Source: an uncultured Erythrobacter sp.
GTDB taxonomy: Bacteria > Pseudomonadota > Alphaproteobacteria > Sphingomonadales > Sphingomonadaceae
DNA: 64,000 nt
Direction of reading: 5' to 3'
NCBI GenBank assembly: GCA_947498065.1
Contig: CANMIS010000005.1
Coordinates: 268,361 to 332,360, forward strand
Notes under the pieces: generated by a model
The model's database searches: none
What the model was told of the DNA's origin: nothing
What the model saw: only the letters and a program-made list of their open reading frames with translations
Shown: positions 46,227 through 55,118 of the stretch, one piece after another
Layout of the letters: every line of letters begins with the position of its first letter
Numbering within the stretch: position 1 is the stretch's first letter
Made by a program: the position numbers and the translations under genes

Positions 46227-46637
46227 TTATGCTATTGCGGAGAAGCCGATCACCAGGATCGCGGCCCAGGACACAAGGTAGATCGGCGTACGCAGGCCTG
46301 GAATGCCAAAGATGTACACCGCTGCATGAGCGATCCGAGCGAAGAAGAATACAGCCGCCCATGTTCCAATCGTGCTGGCCACAGAAGCGTCGCCGATCAG
46401 GCCAGCAGCAACAACCACCGCAATAAAGGCCGGCATGGTTTCGACCATATTGAGGTGCGCGCGCTTGGCGCGGTCAACCCAAAGAGGGGTCTCCGGTTCC
46501 TTCTGAGGGAAGCCTTCGGGATAGTTATGAAGGAATGTTGGCAAGCCCCAGATAAACATCCGGGCGGTGATATAGGGTGCCCACAACAGGACAGTGAGAA
46601 TGCCGCTTAGGGCAAGGTAGGTGTATGCGGTTTCCAT
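46227..46637 (-). CDS. MAPEG-family membrane protein
   Basis: A 136-residue four-helix inner-membrane protein of the MAPEG family (membrane-associated eicosanoid and glutathione metabolism). Diagnostic are RAKRAHLNMVETMPAFIAVV, including the Arg/Asn/Glu residues that bind glutathione in studied members, and FFARIAHAAVYIFGIPGLRT. The ATG at 46637 has GGAGGG 8 nt upstream. It is the last gene of a leftward run AraC, CMD, YHS, MAPEG, and may conjugate or reduce electrophiles. Confidence 0.9.
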   Translation of the reverse strand: METAYTYLALSGILTVLLWAPYITARMFIWGLPTFLHNYPEGFPQKEPETPLWVDRAKRAHLNMVETMPAFIAVVVAAGLIGDASVASTIGTWAAVFFFARIAHAAVYIFGIPGLRTPIYLVSWAAILVIGFSAIA

Positions 46638-46732
46638 GGGATCAGCCCTCCAAAGGCCGTTGATCAATAAGGTGTCACCGAAGATATCCAGTCGGCGAGG
46701 AGAGGCTTACCCCTCCCCGCCGAGAGAAAGGC

Positions 46733-47215
46733 TTAGAGGTCGCGCGCAGCCGTGCTGCGGATTTGCTTCCAGTTGGCTTCGGCCTTGGCGATGGTTCCTT
46801 CCGGATCCTTCTGATAGGCGTCGAAGATGGCTTCGCTCAGAAACACGTAGAGTTTGCCGTCGCGAACATCGGCCCAGCGAGGGTCGCCATCGAACTTCTT
46901 GCCGACCGATACACCGAACGTGCAGAAGCCACCGTTTTGAGGAATGTAGCGGCCCGGGTTGGCGTTGAATGTGTCGAGGTTCTCCTGGGTGGAGAAGTAA
47001 TATGCGACCCCATCATGAACGGCAGCGAATTTGGCTGCGCCCTGAATGCGATTGCCTGTGGCGATGAAGGCTACTGTGTCGACACCGTGCAGACCAAGCG
47101 GCGCGTTGGCTGCTGTCATACCAGATGAGACATTATACTCATCAGCAGCAATGGCGATGTTGGAGGTAAGCGCCGTTACAGCAACGGCAGATGCGAGTAG
47201 AATTTTCTTAAACAT
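46733..47215 (-). CDS. Exported YHS-domain protein
   Basis: A 160-residue protein with signal peptide (LLASAVAVTALTSNIAIAAD) and a YHS domain (GLHGVDTVAFIATGNRIQGA, AYYFSTQENLDTFNANPGRY, PQNGGFCTFGVSVGKKFDGD). YHS domains are small metal-binding modules found in heavy-metal and copper proteins; here the Cys in GGFCTFG and nearby His could bind metal. It is in the same operon as an AhpD-like protein and a MAPEG protein. Confidence 0.85.
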   Translation of the reverse strand: MFKKILLASAVAVTALTSNIAIAADEYNVSSGMTAANAPLGLHGVDTVAFIATGNRIQGAAKFAAVHDGVAYYFSTQENLDTFNANPGRYIPQNGGFCTFGVSVGKKFDGDPRWADVRDGKLYVFLSEAIFDAYQKDPEGTIAKAEANWKQIRSTAARDL

Positions 47216-47247
47216 GGTATTTCCTTTTCGTATTGAGTTTTAGGGGG

Positions 47248-47799
47248 TTAAGCGGCCAATGCAGCCTTGGTCGTCACGACTGGAAAGTCGATTTCTGTTC
47301 CAGCCAAGTGATTGAAGTAGTTCGTGAAAATGTTGACCATGACTTGACCAAAGATCTCCAGCAATTGCTGGTCGGAAAAGTCATGGTTGCGCAGCTCGAT
47401 GAGCCGATCTTCACTGACTTGGCCTCTGGTACCGACGATCTCTGAGACGAAATCGAGTACCAATTGCGTGCGGTGATCAGCCGACTGGCCGGCAAGATTA
47501 CGGGTCATTTCCGCTGCATCGACGCCTGCCATTGCGCCCAGCGCCGTGTGTGCAGAGGCACAGTAATCGCACTGATTGGCACCTGCGACCGCAAGCGCGA
47601 TCTGCTCGTTCAGTTTGGCAGACAGGCTGGATGAACCGAGTGCGCCTGAAAGGCCGAGATAACCTTCCAGCAGCGCGGGTGCATTTGCCATAGTGCCAAA
47701 GATATTGGGCACCATTCCAAGGCTGGACTTCACGTTGCCGAGAAGTTCGGCGGCCTTCGGATCAGCTTGTTCCGCAGTAATAGGGGATATGCGTGTCAT
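47248..47799 (-). CDS. Carboxymuconolactone decarboxylase / AhpD-like protein
   Basis: A 183-residue all-helical protein. The redox motif ANQCDYCASAHTALG contains the CxxC and the downstream His of AhpD-like peroxidase proteins. The N-terminus (MTRISPITAEQADPKAAELL) and FTNYFNHLAGTEIDFP at the end are typical of the peroxidase-related subgroup. It could reduce peroxides or act as a disulfide exchanger. The gene follows the AraC regulator and leads the enzyme part of the operon. Confidence 0.9.
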   Translation of the reverse strand: MTRISPITAEQADPKAAELLGNVKSSLGMVPNIFGTMANAPALLEGYLGLSGALGSSSLSAKLNEQIALAVAGANQCDYCASAHTALGAMAGVDAAEMTRNLAGQSADHRTQLVLDFVSEIVGTRGQVSEDRLIELRNHDFSDQQLLEIFGQVMVNIFTNYFNHLAGTEIDFPVVTTKAALAA

Positions 47800-47914
47800 G
47801 TTTGCTCCTTCGTGTGTTTAACGATGGAGCGGAAGTTGCCCATTGCGGACGATATGACAATATCAGCGCGCTATATTACGACTTTGGGCAAATTCATCTG
47901 GACGATATGTAAAT

Positions 47915-48847
47915 TCATGCTGCAGATTTGCGGTAGTGAGTGGGTGTTTCGCCGAACTTTGTGGCAAACGCACGGGTGAAAGCAGCAGGTGAGCGATAGC
48001 CCGTTTGTGAAGCGACCTGCTGTACGTTGACGCTGCCCATTTCAAGCAAGGCGAGCGCTTTCTGCAAACGCCAATCCGACAGATAGGACATCGGCCCTTG
48101 CCCCATCAGTTCAGCAAATTTTTCAGCAAAGCTGCTGCGCGACATACCAACCTCATGAGCGAGGCTATTCACAGTCCAAGGGCTGGACAATTCCTTGTGA
48201 ATGAGGGCCAGAGCGCGGCCAATCTGCGGGTCTTGAAAGCCTTTGAGGGCTGGCTGAATTTGCCCGTCCGCTGCGCTCTCAATGCCAATCCGCATGAGTT
48301 CGATAAACATCGCCTCTGACAGGCGCCGGACCGAAGCCTCCAGCCCTGATCTATCGGACAGCATATGGCGGCTGATCAGCCTCAAGATATCGTCGAGCCA
48401 GGGGTTTCTCGCTCTCATTGCCGCGGTCGCGACCAGCGAATCTGGCATGGCCCTCAACATTGCGTGATCGGCCTTCTGGCGGAACGTGAAGTGGCCGCAT
48501 ATCAGCTGCGTACTGGCGGTAGGATCACCATCACCGACCTTCAGAAAGCCGTTCCCATCATATCCAACCTGCTCCAGCACCTGCTCGAGCGGGGGAGCGT
48601 CAATTACTGGCGCATCAGAGAGAATATGTGTTTGCCCGCGCGGTATCAGGATCAAATCGCCCGGGCCGAGCACCTGTGGATCCTTCCCCGGAAGCGTTAC
48701 CGTGCATTGCCCTTGCGCAACCAGATGAAACCGCGCTGCACCCTCGAGCACTGGAACGGTAACAGACCAGGGTCCGGAGAAATCCGTGCGGAAATAGAGC
48801 GCGCCGTTGAGATCCAGCGTATTGAGAATGTCGTCTAGAATATCCAT
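47915..48847 (-). CDS. AraC-family regulator with cupin sensor
   Basis: A 310-residue regulator. The first 190 residues are a cupin (FRTDFSGPWSVTVPVLEGAA, VLGPGDLILIPRGQTHIL) of the Cupin_6 type; the C-terminal 100 residues form the AraC double HTH (VNSLAHEVGMSRSSFAEKFA, NVQQVASQTGYRSPAAFTRA). It lies upstream of the CMD-YHS-MAPEG genes on the same strand, 115 bp away, and most likely controls them. Such cupin-AraC regulators commonly respond to toxic organic compounds. Confidence 0.9.
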   Translation of the reverse strand: MDILDDILNTLDLNGALYFRTDFSGPWSVTVPVLEGAARFHLVAQGQCTVTLPGKDPQVLGPGDLILIPRGQTHILSDAPVIDAPPLEQVLEQVGYDGNGFLKVGDGDPTASTQLICGHFTFRQKADHAMLRAMPDSLVATAAMRARNPWLDDILRLISRHMLSDRSGLEASVRRLSEAMFIELMRIGIESAADGQIQPALKGFQDPQIGRALALIHKELSSPWTVNSLAHEVGMSRSSFAEKFAELMGQGPMSYLSDWRLQKALALLEMGSVNVQQVASQTGYRSPAAFTRAFATKFGETPTHYRKSAA

Positions 48848-49144
48848 CGAGGCACGTTACCGGTTTGCATAAAGTCCGGCAAGTTGCAGTAGTTTGACTG
48901 GAGACCCGAGTTTATTTGCAGATCGTCCAAATTCCATAGAATTTTGGCGTGACGCCCTATCTGGGTTGCCTTCGTGGATATGACGGTAAGAGCGTGGCTA
49001 GCTTCTTACTGTCCGGTCTTGTTCCAATGATGTGAGAATGCGGCCGTTCCGCAATCGACCCAGTTGCCGTCGCTTAGATTCTCTCGACTGACTGATGGAA
49101 GCTGTCGCCTGCACAACGTAAAATCCGAACAAAGTAATTGCTGC

Positions 49145-49299
49145 TAGGCTGGAGCTGCTCCACTAGTCGCGAAGTCGGCGATTGCTTGCACATGGATTGC
49201 GGCGCAATCGACAATCGGGAACGGAGAGTTTGAGGAGTCGTAAGCGAGCGCTAGATCTGTTCCGCCCAATAGAATTGCTTCGGCGTTAGCTGTTTCGAT
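49145..49299 (-). pseudogene. C-terminal relic of an aspartate/glutamate racemase
   Basis: On the minus strand an open stretch ending in TAG at 49145 reads NAEAILLGGTDLALAYDSS then FPIVDCAAIHVQAIADFA. This is the C-terminal active-site region of Asp/Glu racemases (the usual GADAVILGGTEL and VIDxAxIH pattern). Note that GGTDL has Gly where most racemases have the second catalytic Cys. The fragment is cut at 49300 by the left end of the IS6 element, and the remainder is not on the far side. The rest of the gap 48848-49144 has no visible gene. Confidence 0.65.
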
Positions 49300-50140
49300 G
49301 GTCTTGTCAGACTAACTGTACCCGATTGACGGACAGGGAGGCGAGGGTAGGGCGGTTTGATGCCCAGACGCCGCAAATCAGACAGTCCGTTCAAACGCTT
49401 CAACTCGTCTCCCGAAGTCATCCGGCTTGTGGTGATGATGTACGTCCGATTTCCTCTGAGTTTGAGGGATGTGGAGGACCTGCTGTTCGAGCGAGGGATT
49501 GATATCTGCCATGAGACAGTGCGATTTTGGTGGAACCGGTTTGGGCCGATGTTTGCGGCTGACATCAAGCGACAACGGATCAGTAGGATGCGCGGCTTTA
49601 GGCAGTGGCGTTGTCACCTCGACGAGATGTTCGTGAAGGTGGGCGGCGAAACCCATTATCTGTGGCGCGCCGTTGATCACGAAGGTGAGATCCTAGAGAG
49701 CTACGTTACGAAGAAGCGAGATAAGTCCGCCGCTTTGAAGTTCTTCAGGAAGGCGCTGAAACAACATGGTAGCCCGTTTGAAATCGTCACCGATGGGCTC
49801 AGGTCCTACCCATCGGCGATGCGCGATTTGGGCATCGAAGATCGGCGCGAAGTGGGTAGGTGGCTCAACAATCGAGTTGAAAATTCTCACCTACCGTTGC
49901 GGCGAAGAGAGCGCGTTATGCAGCGATTTCGGAGGTTGAAGAGCCTACAGAAGTTCGCATCCGTCCATGCAAACGTCCACAACCACTTCAACTCCGATCG
50001 CCACCTCACTGAAAGACAAACTTACAAAGGAACCCGCTCAGCTGCACTGGCTGAGTGGCAAAAACTTATGGCCTGAAGAACGGCGAGGGTAGGGCACTCC
50101 ATGCCTAGCGGAGACGAGTTCGCGTTAGACTGACAGCACC
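49300..50140 (+). mobile_element. IS6-family insertion sequence, intact
   Basis: The element is about 841 bp with imperfect terminal inverted repeats: left GGTCTTGTCAGACTAAC at 49300, right (minus strand) GGTGCTGTCAGTCTAAC ending at 50140. It carries one transposase gene. No 8-bp target duplication is visible (GTTTCGAT against GCCAGTTT), which fits later deletion between copies. It cuts a racemase gene on its left side. Confidence 0.85.
49360..50076 (+). CDS. IS6-family transposase
   Basis: A 238-residue DDE transposase. The N-terminal helix-turn-helix is FPLSLRDVEDLLFERGIDI; the catalytic residues are Asp in WRCHLDEMFVKVGG, Asp in EIVTDGLRSYPSA and Glu in NNRVENSHLPLRRRER. The C-terminal QKFASVHANVHNHF is a family signature. 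The protein seems complete, so the IS may be active. ATG at 49360 has GGGTAGGGCGG upstream. Confidence 0.95.
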   Translation: MPRRRKSDSPFKRFNSSPEVIRLVVMMYVRFPLSLRDVEDLLFERGIDICHETVRFWWNRFGPMFAADIKRQRISRMRGFRQWRCHLDEMFVKVGGETHYLWRAVDHEGEILESYVTKKRDKSAALKFFRKALKQHGSPFEIVTDGLRSYPSAMRDLGIEDRREVGRWLNNRVENSHLPLRRRERVMQRFRRLKSLQKFASVHANVHNHFNSDRHLTERQTYKGTRSAALAEWQKLMA

Positions 50141-50357
50141 GCCAGTTTTGTCTGAAATTGTTATGACATGTCCTCGCAAGGCGCTCGCTCCTGTAAATGC
50201 TCCTCGATAAGCGCCTGCCCCTGCGCAGCTTTGACTGATCGCGAGTGTCTAACCATGGGGGTGGAAGCGGACGTTCCCGAACTGCGCTTCTTGCCGCGAT
50301 CTGCTGCTAGTGGCGCTGTTTGAGGCATCTGCCGCGCGGCATCAAAGCCAACTCATG

Positions 50358-50640
50358 TCAGAATTCTCTCGTGTAGGGCAGCCAGAGGTTGATCGCGCAG
50401 CCTCCACCGGGTTGGGAATGATATGTGAGAAGCCCGTGCAAAGGTTGCGCCCTTGCTTGCATATTGCTTAGCCGCTTGCCGTGATGAGGCATGCCCTCGT
50501 CAAATCCGTAGCCATTGTCGATCACAATGGAGGCGATCCCGTGGATGCCGTTGCACCCGGTCGTTAGTGTGGTGGCTTGTGAGCGAACCAACACGTTGCC
50601 AATAGCTTGTCGCATGATCGAAGAACATGCAGCGCGTTGC
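50358..50640 (-). pseudogene. C-terminal relic of a sensor histidine kinase
   Basis: The minus strand encodes the ATP-binding domain of a NarL-type (HisKA_3) kinase: MRQAIGNVLVRSQATTL (N box), IVIDNGYGFDEG (G1 box) and LSNMQARAQPLHG (G2 region), ending AINLWLPYTREF. The upstream sensor and dimerisation parts are missing, because from about 50640 on the DNA belongs to an IS6 relic. It cannot work as a kinase. Between the intact IS (50140) and this relic about 215 bp hold no gene. Confidence 0.75.
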
Positions 50641-50669
50641 TCGCATCGAGGCACGGGGGTTGCTTGAGC

Positions 50670-50817
50670 TCCCAACGTCACTTCGTCGACAGAGAAACTT
50701 ACAGGGCTTCATGCTCAGCCGCCTTGGCTGTGTGGCAAAGCCTCATGGCCTGAACTCACATCGAGTACGGTATAGCTGCGCCAACTAAAGACAAGTTGCG
50801 AATAGATTGACAGCGCC
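50670..50817 (+). pseudogene. IS6-family relic (transposase 3' end and right terminus)
   Basis: 50676-50753 reads RHFVDRETYRASCSAALAVW then QSLMA-stop, a diverged copy of the last residues of the nearby IS6 transposase (RHLTERQTYKGTRSAALAEW, QKLMA). About 55 bp further on, GCGAATAGATTGACAGCGCC matches the right terminus of the intact element. The relic truncates the histidine-kinase gene. Confidence 0.8.
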
Positions 50818-50990
50818 CTGCTAGTTATCAGGCTTTTTAGAGAGAGTTGCCTCAGCCTTTTACACAGATTCGCGATTGCCAAAAGGTCGGCTCTCTCACC
50901 ATTATTGCGCCCGAGTCGGGCTGCATTAATCGTCTAAGAATTTCAAAACCAGTCCACCCAATTTTCACCGCTCACTACCCAATTTTTCAG

Positions 50991-53651
50991 ATGAAGCTGG
51001 TCGCCGACCTTCCGTTTGGGCAGACTGGCGAAATGCTTGCTGAACGCGATATCGAACTTTCACGCTTGGCGGCCCTATTGGGGGCCTGTGATGCAGGTGG
51101 CCGGGTGGTTGCGGTGAGCGGTGAGGCTGGCATTGGGAAAACGGCCTTACTGCGAGAGTTTGCTGCGCGCCATGCGGAGGATTGTCGGTTCATCTGGGGG
51201 ATGTGCGACGCTTTGTTCACCCCGCGCCCCCTAGGCCCGGTGCACGACATTGCAGCCTTGATGACCGAATTGGGCGATGATTGGCAGAATTCTGGCGGCA
51301 CGGCCTTGTTCTCTCGGATTTTGTCCAAGTTTACCCATAGCGAGGATCCGGTCGTCCTGATCATCGAGGATGTGCACTGGGCAGACGTCGGTACGCTCGA
51401 TTTCATTCGGTTTCTTGGGCGCCGGATTACCATGTGCAGCGTCTTGATGATAGTCAGTTTTCGCAATGACGAACTAAGCCGCGACCACCCCTTGCTGCGT
51501 GTGTTGGGAGACATTCCCAGCGACCAGATGGACCGGATCGAACTCCAATCACTTTCGCTGGCCGCCGTTACGAGGATGGCCGACAATAGCGGGCGCGATC
51601 CAGAGAAGCTGCTTTCCGTAACAAATGGGAATCCGTTTTTCCTTTCTGAGATTCTCGCGAGCAATGATGGCCACCGGCAAGTTCCCGCGTCCGTTCAAGA
51701 CGCGGTCAACGGGCGGCTTGCGCGGCTCTCAAGCCAACAGATCAGGCTGCTTGAAGCCCTAAGCATAATCCCCGTGCATATCGTGCCAGAATTGCATTGC
51801 GGCTGGATCGACGACTATCAAGAATTACTGCGCGACTGCCTCGACCTTTCGATCCTGGTTGAGCTGGACGATGGGCGGCTTCGCTTCCGGCATGAACTGG
51901 CCCGGCTCGCCACGTGCAATCGCTGTTCGTCCATCGAGCTGCGTAACCTGCATCGCAAGCATCTCGCCTTCATCCTTGAAAGCCCTGAAGACCATGATGC
52001 TGGCGAGTTGCTTCACCATGCGCGCGGCGCCGTCGATGCAGAAATGGTGCTGCAATTTGCCCCTATTGCTGCGGAGAAAGCTGCGCTGCTTGGTGCGCAT
52101 AAAGAGGCGGCCGACTATCTGGAAGCTGCACTCGAATATGTTGATGAAGCGAAGCCGGAAGAGGCCGCGCGGCTCTATGAAAGCTGGGCCTATGAAGCGG
52201 CGATTGCCCACCGGATTGATGATCGTGTCATCGAGGCGCGCCGCCATGCATTGACTATGTGGCGAGTGCTCGGCGACGATGAGCGCATCGCCGACAATCT
52301 GCGGCATCTTTCGCGTCTGCACTGGTACCGCGGTGAGGCAACACAGGCCAGTCGTTATCTCGACGATGCGATCCAATTGCTCGAACGGCTCGACAACAAG
52401 GGCACGCTTGCGCTGGCCTATTCGATGCGTTCCCAAATCCACATGCTGGCTAGCCGGATGGAGGCGGCAATTGATTGGGGAGAGCGCGCCCTGGCAGTGA
52501 TCGAAGGCAAGCCAATTCCCGAAGTGGAAGTTCACGCGCTCAACAACATTGGCACGGCGCGCATGTTCCTTGGCGATGAGCAAGGGATTGTAGATCTTGA
52601 AAAAAGCCTCGATCTTGCACTGACCCATAATCTTCACGAGGACGCCGCGCGGGTATTCACCAACCTCTCAGAATATGCGGTCGACATGCGTAGGTTGGAC
52701 ATCGCAGAATCGACGCTGGAACGCGGGATCAAGTTTGATACCGAGCATGAGCTCGACAGCTGGACCTTTTATTTGCTCGGCCGCAAAGCCCAACTTCGTT
52801 TGGAGCAAGGACGGCTCGACGAGGTCGAGGAAATCTGTCGTTCGGTAATCGGAACGCCGGGGCAGACTTTGCTGATGAAGCTGCCTGCCAGGATCATGTT
52901 GGCTCGGCTATACGTGCGCAGTGCGCATGACGATGCGGCCACAACACTTCAAAAAGCATACAAGGATGCGTTGGCGACTGGCGAGGTGCAGTACTGCATC
53001 CCCGTTTTGATGGCGATGCTGGAGCAAGCGTGGCTGACTGACTCTGAAGATCTCGCCGCCCAAGCGGCAAGCGGTTTGGACAGGATTGAGCCGTCGTGTT
53101 TCAGTCTTTGGGCGCGCGCTGAATACAATTTCTGGTGCGATCTAACGGGGGTTTCTCCCAAGCATACCGATAATGAGGACGAGACACCTTTCGGATCAGC
53201 CATCCGGGGTGACTATTCTGAGGCGGGGATGCAGTTTGCGAGGCTTGGTGCGGACTATCTCGCCAATATCTGCTTTGGTTTGTCGAATAGTGTGGAGACA
53301 GTTTCTGCCGGGCTGGCGGCGCTCAGTCGACAAGGCGCAAAGGGCGCGACCACGCGATTAATTGATTTGCTTGAGCTCCGGGGCATCGCGCGTGAGGATA
53401 TTACCCTGCCGCGCGGTCCCTACAGTGCGGCTCGCGAGAACGCTTTTGGCTTAACGGCCAAGGAAATGATCGTTCTTGAACACCTGGCCAAGGGACTTAG
53501 CAATGCTCAGATCGCTGAGGAAATGTCCCGCTCACAGCGCACAGTCGAACACCACGTCTCTGCTATTCTGCAGAAACTCGAGGTGGAAAACCGGCTAGGC
53601 GTATTGTTGAAGTTGCGCGACGAGCCGTGGATCGTTGGTGAAACCGAATGA
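50991..53651 (+). CDS. LAL-type (large ATP-binding LuxR) transcriptional regulator
   Basis: An 886-residue regulator with an N-terminal AAA/STAND ATPase: Walker A SGEAGIGKTALLREFA at about 40-55 and Walker B VVLIIEDVHWAD. A long helical TPR-like middle follows (for example ALAYSMRSQIHMLASRMEAA), then a C-terminal LuxR HTH (LTAKEMIVLEHLAKGLSNAQ, RTVEHHVSAILQKLEVENRL). Starts at 50991 or 51033 are both possible; an open frame from 50847 has no family sequence before them. Proteins of this class activate catabolic or secondary-metabolism genes in response to ATP and a ligand. The likely targets are the two secreted proteins encoded downstream on the same strand. Confidence 0.9.
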   Translation: MKLVADLPFGQTGEMLAERDIELSRLAALLGACDAGGRVVAVSGEAGIGKTALLREFAARHAEDCRFIWGMCDALFTPRPLGPVHDIAALMTELGDDWQNSGGTALFSRILSKFTHSEDPVVLIIEDVHWADVGTLDFIRFLGRRITMCSVLMIVSFRNDELSRDHPLLRVLGDIPSDQMDRIELQSLSLAAVTRMADNSGRDPEKLLSVTNGNPFFLSEILASNDGHRQVPASVQDAVNGRLARLSSQQIRLLEALSIIPVHIVPELHCGWIDDYQELLRDCLDLSILVELDDGRLRFRHELARLATCNRCSSIELRNLHRKHLAFILESPEDHDAGELLHHARGAVDAEMVLQFAPIAAEKAALLGAHKEAADYLEAALEYVDEAKPEEAARLYESWAYEAAIAHRIDDRVIEARRHALTMWRVLGDDERIADNLRHLSRLHWYRGEATQASRYLDDAIQLLERLDNKGTLALAYSMRSQIHMLASRMEAAIDWGERALAVIEGKPIPEVEVHALNNIGTARMFLGDEQGIVDLEKSLDLALTHNLHEDAARVFTNLSEYAVDMRRLDIAESTLERGIKFDTEHELDSWTFYLLGRKAQLRLEQGRLDEVEEICRSVIGTPGQTLLMKLPARIMLARLYVRSAHDDAATTLQKAYKDALATGEVQYCIPVLMAMLEQAWLTDSEDLAAQAASGLDRIEPSCFSLWARAEYNFWCDLTGVSPKHTDNEDETPFGSAIRGDYSEAGMQFARLGADYLANICFGLSNSVETVSAGLAALSRQGAKGATTRLIDLLELRGIAREDITLPRGPYSAARENAFGLTAKEMIVLEHLAKGLSNAQIAEEMSRSQRTVEHHVSAILQKLEVENRLGVLLKLRDEPWIVGETE

Positions 53652-53823
53652 CGGTTTCAGCCATCCCCTAAAGCGTCCGCGGCTGCCCCATCAAATTTGG
53701 GTAGTGCGTTTCCCAAGAATGGGTAGCCGCCCCGATGACGCATCCGTCTGCGCCAATATCCTGATCTCCACCGCTTTCGAAATAGCATGAAAATGCGAAT
53801 TCCGTGTTTTGGGGGAGACCGAA

Positions 53824-55065
53824 ATGAAAATGATGCTCCGTGCCGCCTTATCTTTGGCCATCGCTGTGCCCAATGTCGCGACAGCCCACGCTCAAGAGAT
53901 CCCACCGTTAAATCGCGACCGGTTTGAAAGCTCGATGCATGACCGCTTGCGTGGCAACACGGTTGGCTATGCCTTCGCGCTGACTGGGCCAGCCAATATT
54001 CTGGCCGAGGGAGCAGATGGTTGGGCTCAGAAACCGGGCGATGGCAATGTCCGCATGACGGTTCGGACTGCCAGTCATATCGGCTCCGTCAGCAAGCTGA
54101 TTAGCGGTACAGGACTGCTATACTTGCTGCGCGAAAAGCCGATAGCCAATGGCACGGTGAACCAACAGCTTGATACGCCGGTTTCTGATCTGCTGCCCCA
54201 AAAAATGAAACAGGCCTACAGGGCCCGTCTTGCTGGGATGACCCTGCGCACGTTGCTCATGCACAAGTCGGGCCTCAATCGCGCTCCGGGAGATGTCGGC
54301 TATTGTGACGGCGGAGCGCCAGTCCCCGAGGGCTGGATCAACATCGATTATGGTCTGTCGCGTGGAGCGCAAGCGCCGGGCACCAACCGCAAGTACGACA
54401 ATTGCAACATTTCGGTGCTGCGCTTCATCATACCTCGCATAGCGTTTCCGGATCAGGCCGCCTCAATCGACCAGGCCCATGCAGGCAAGTCCGGCGCAGC
54501 ATATGGCAAGGCAGTCGAGCCAGCTTACCGGTTCCTCTACACGACCTTCATGTACACGCAGTTCTTCGACACTGTTTTTCGCGGCCGCATCCCGACCTGC
54601 AATCCAGCGCGAGACCGCGGCCCAGACAAATTCGCGAAATATTACTCATCGCTCGGCGATCAGGTCGGCGGCTTTGTTGAACCGGAAACCTGCAATCCGC
54701 AGGGCAGCTATTACATGAGCGCTCGCCAGCTAGCGCGGTTCGCCCGGCAGATGGGCTTCACCAACACACTAGTTGGTCGGGGCATTCGAAAACGCATGAT
54801 CGCGCCCGAGAACATTGACGATCGGTTGGTGTTCAATCGGATCATTAGCGACACGACTTTCCTCACGGAAACAGGGAAACGCAACTGGGTCTATCACGGA
54901 GGATCGTTCAGGGGCGCATCGGCGGTCGTCATTAAACTGCCCGGTAGGCGCTATGGCGTGGCGGTTTCGAACAGCGACGAAATCTCCTCGGGCGACCTCG
55001 CACGAGCACTGTTCAACGCCTACGTGGCCGCCACCAAAAACGCGCCGCGGCGCATCAACGGCTGA
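53824..55065 (+). CDS. Secreted serine hydrolase (beta-lactamase/DD-peptidase fold)
   Basis: A 413-residue protein with signal peptide (MLRAALSLAIAVPNVATAHA) and the serine-hydrolase motif SVSK (nucleophile Ser about 88, Lys about 91) in HIGSVSKLISGTGLLYLLRE. A second motif is probably YDNCNISVLRF, and YHGGSFRGASAVV fits the KTG-like HGG region near the C-terminus. The wider family covers class C beta-lactamases, esterases and DD-peptidases. It is followed after 53 bp by a tandem-repeat secreted protein, and the pair resembles the two parts of polyglycine hydrolases. ATG at 53824 is inside a GAGACCGAA context. Confidence 0.85.
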   Translation: MKMMLRAALSLAIAVPNVATAHAQEIPPLNRDRFESSMHDRLRGNTVGYAFALTGPANILAEGADGWAQKPGDGNVRMTVRTASHIGSVSKLISGTGLLYLLREKPIANGTVNQQLDTPVSDLLPQKMKQAYRARLAGMTLRTLLMHKSGLNRAPGDVGYCDGGAPVPEGWINIDYGLSRGAQAPGTNRKYDNCNISVLRFIIPRIAFPDQAASIDQAHAGKSGAAYGKAVEPAYRFLYTTFMYTQFFDTVFRGRIPTCNPARDRGPDKFAKYYSSLGDQVGGFVEPETCNPQGSYYMSARQLARFARQMGFTNTLVGRGIRKRMIAPENIDDRLVFNRIISDTTFLTETGKRNWVYHGGSFRGASAVVIKLPGRRYGVAVSNSDEISSGDLARALFNAYVAATKNAPRRING

Positions 55066-55118
55066 AGCAGTCCAATATGCCAGAAAACAATTCGCTCTCC
55101 GTGAAAAAGGAATTCACT

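Noticed and set aside
49292..50148. 8-bp target duplication flanking the IS6 element
   Set aside because: The flanks GTTTCGAT and GCCAGTTT differ, so no duplication is claimed.
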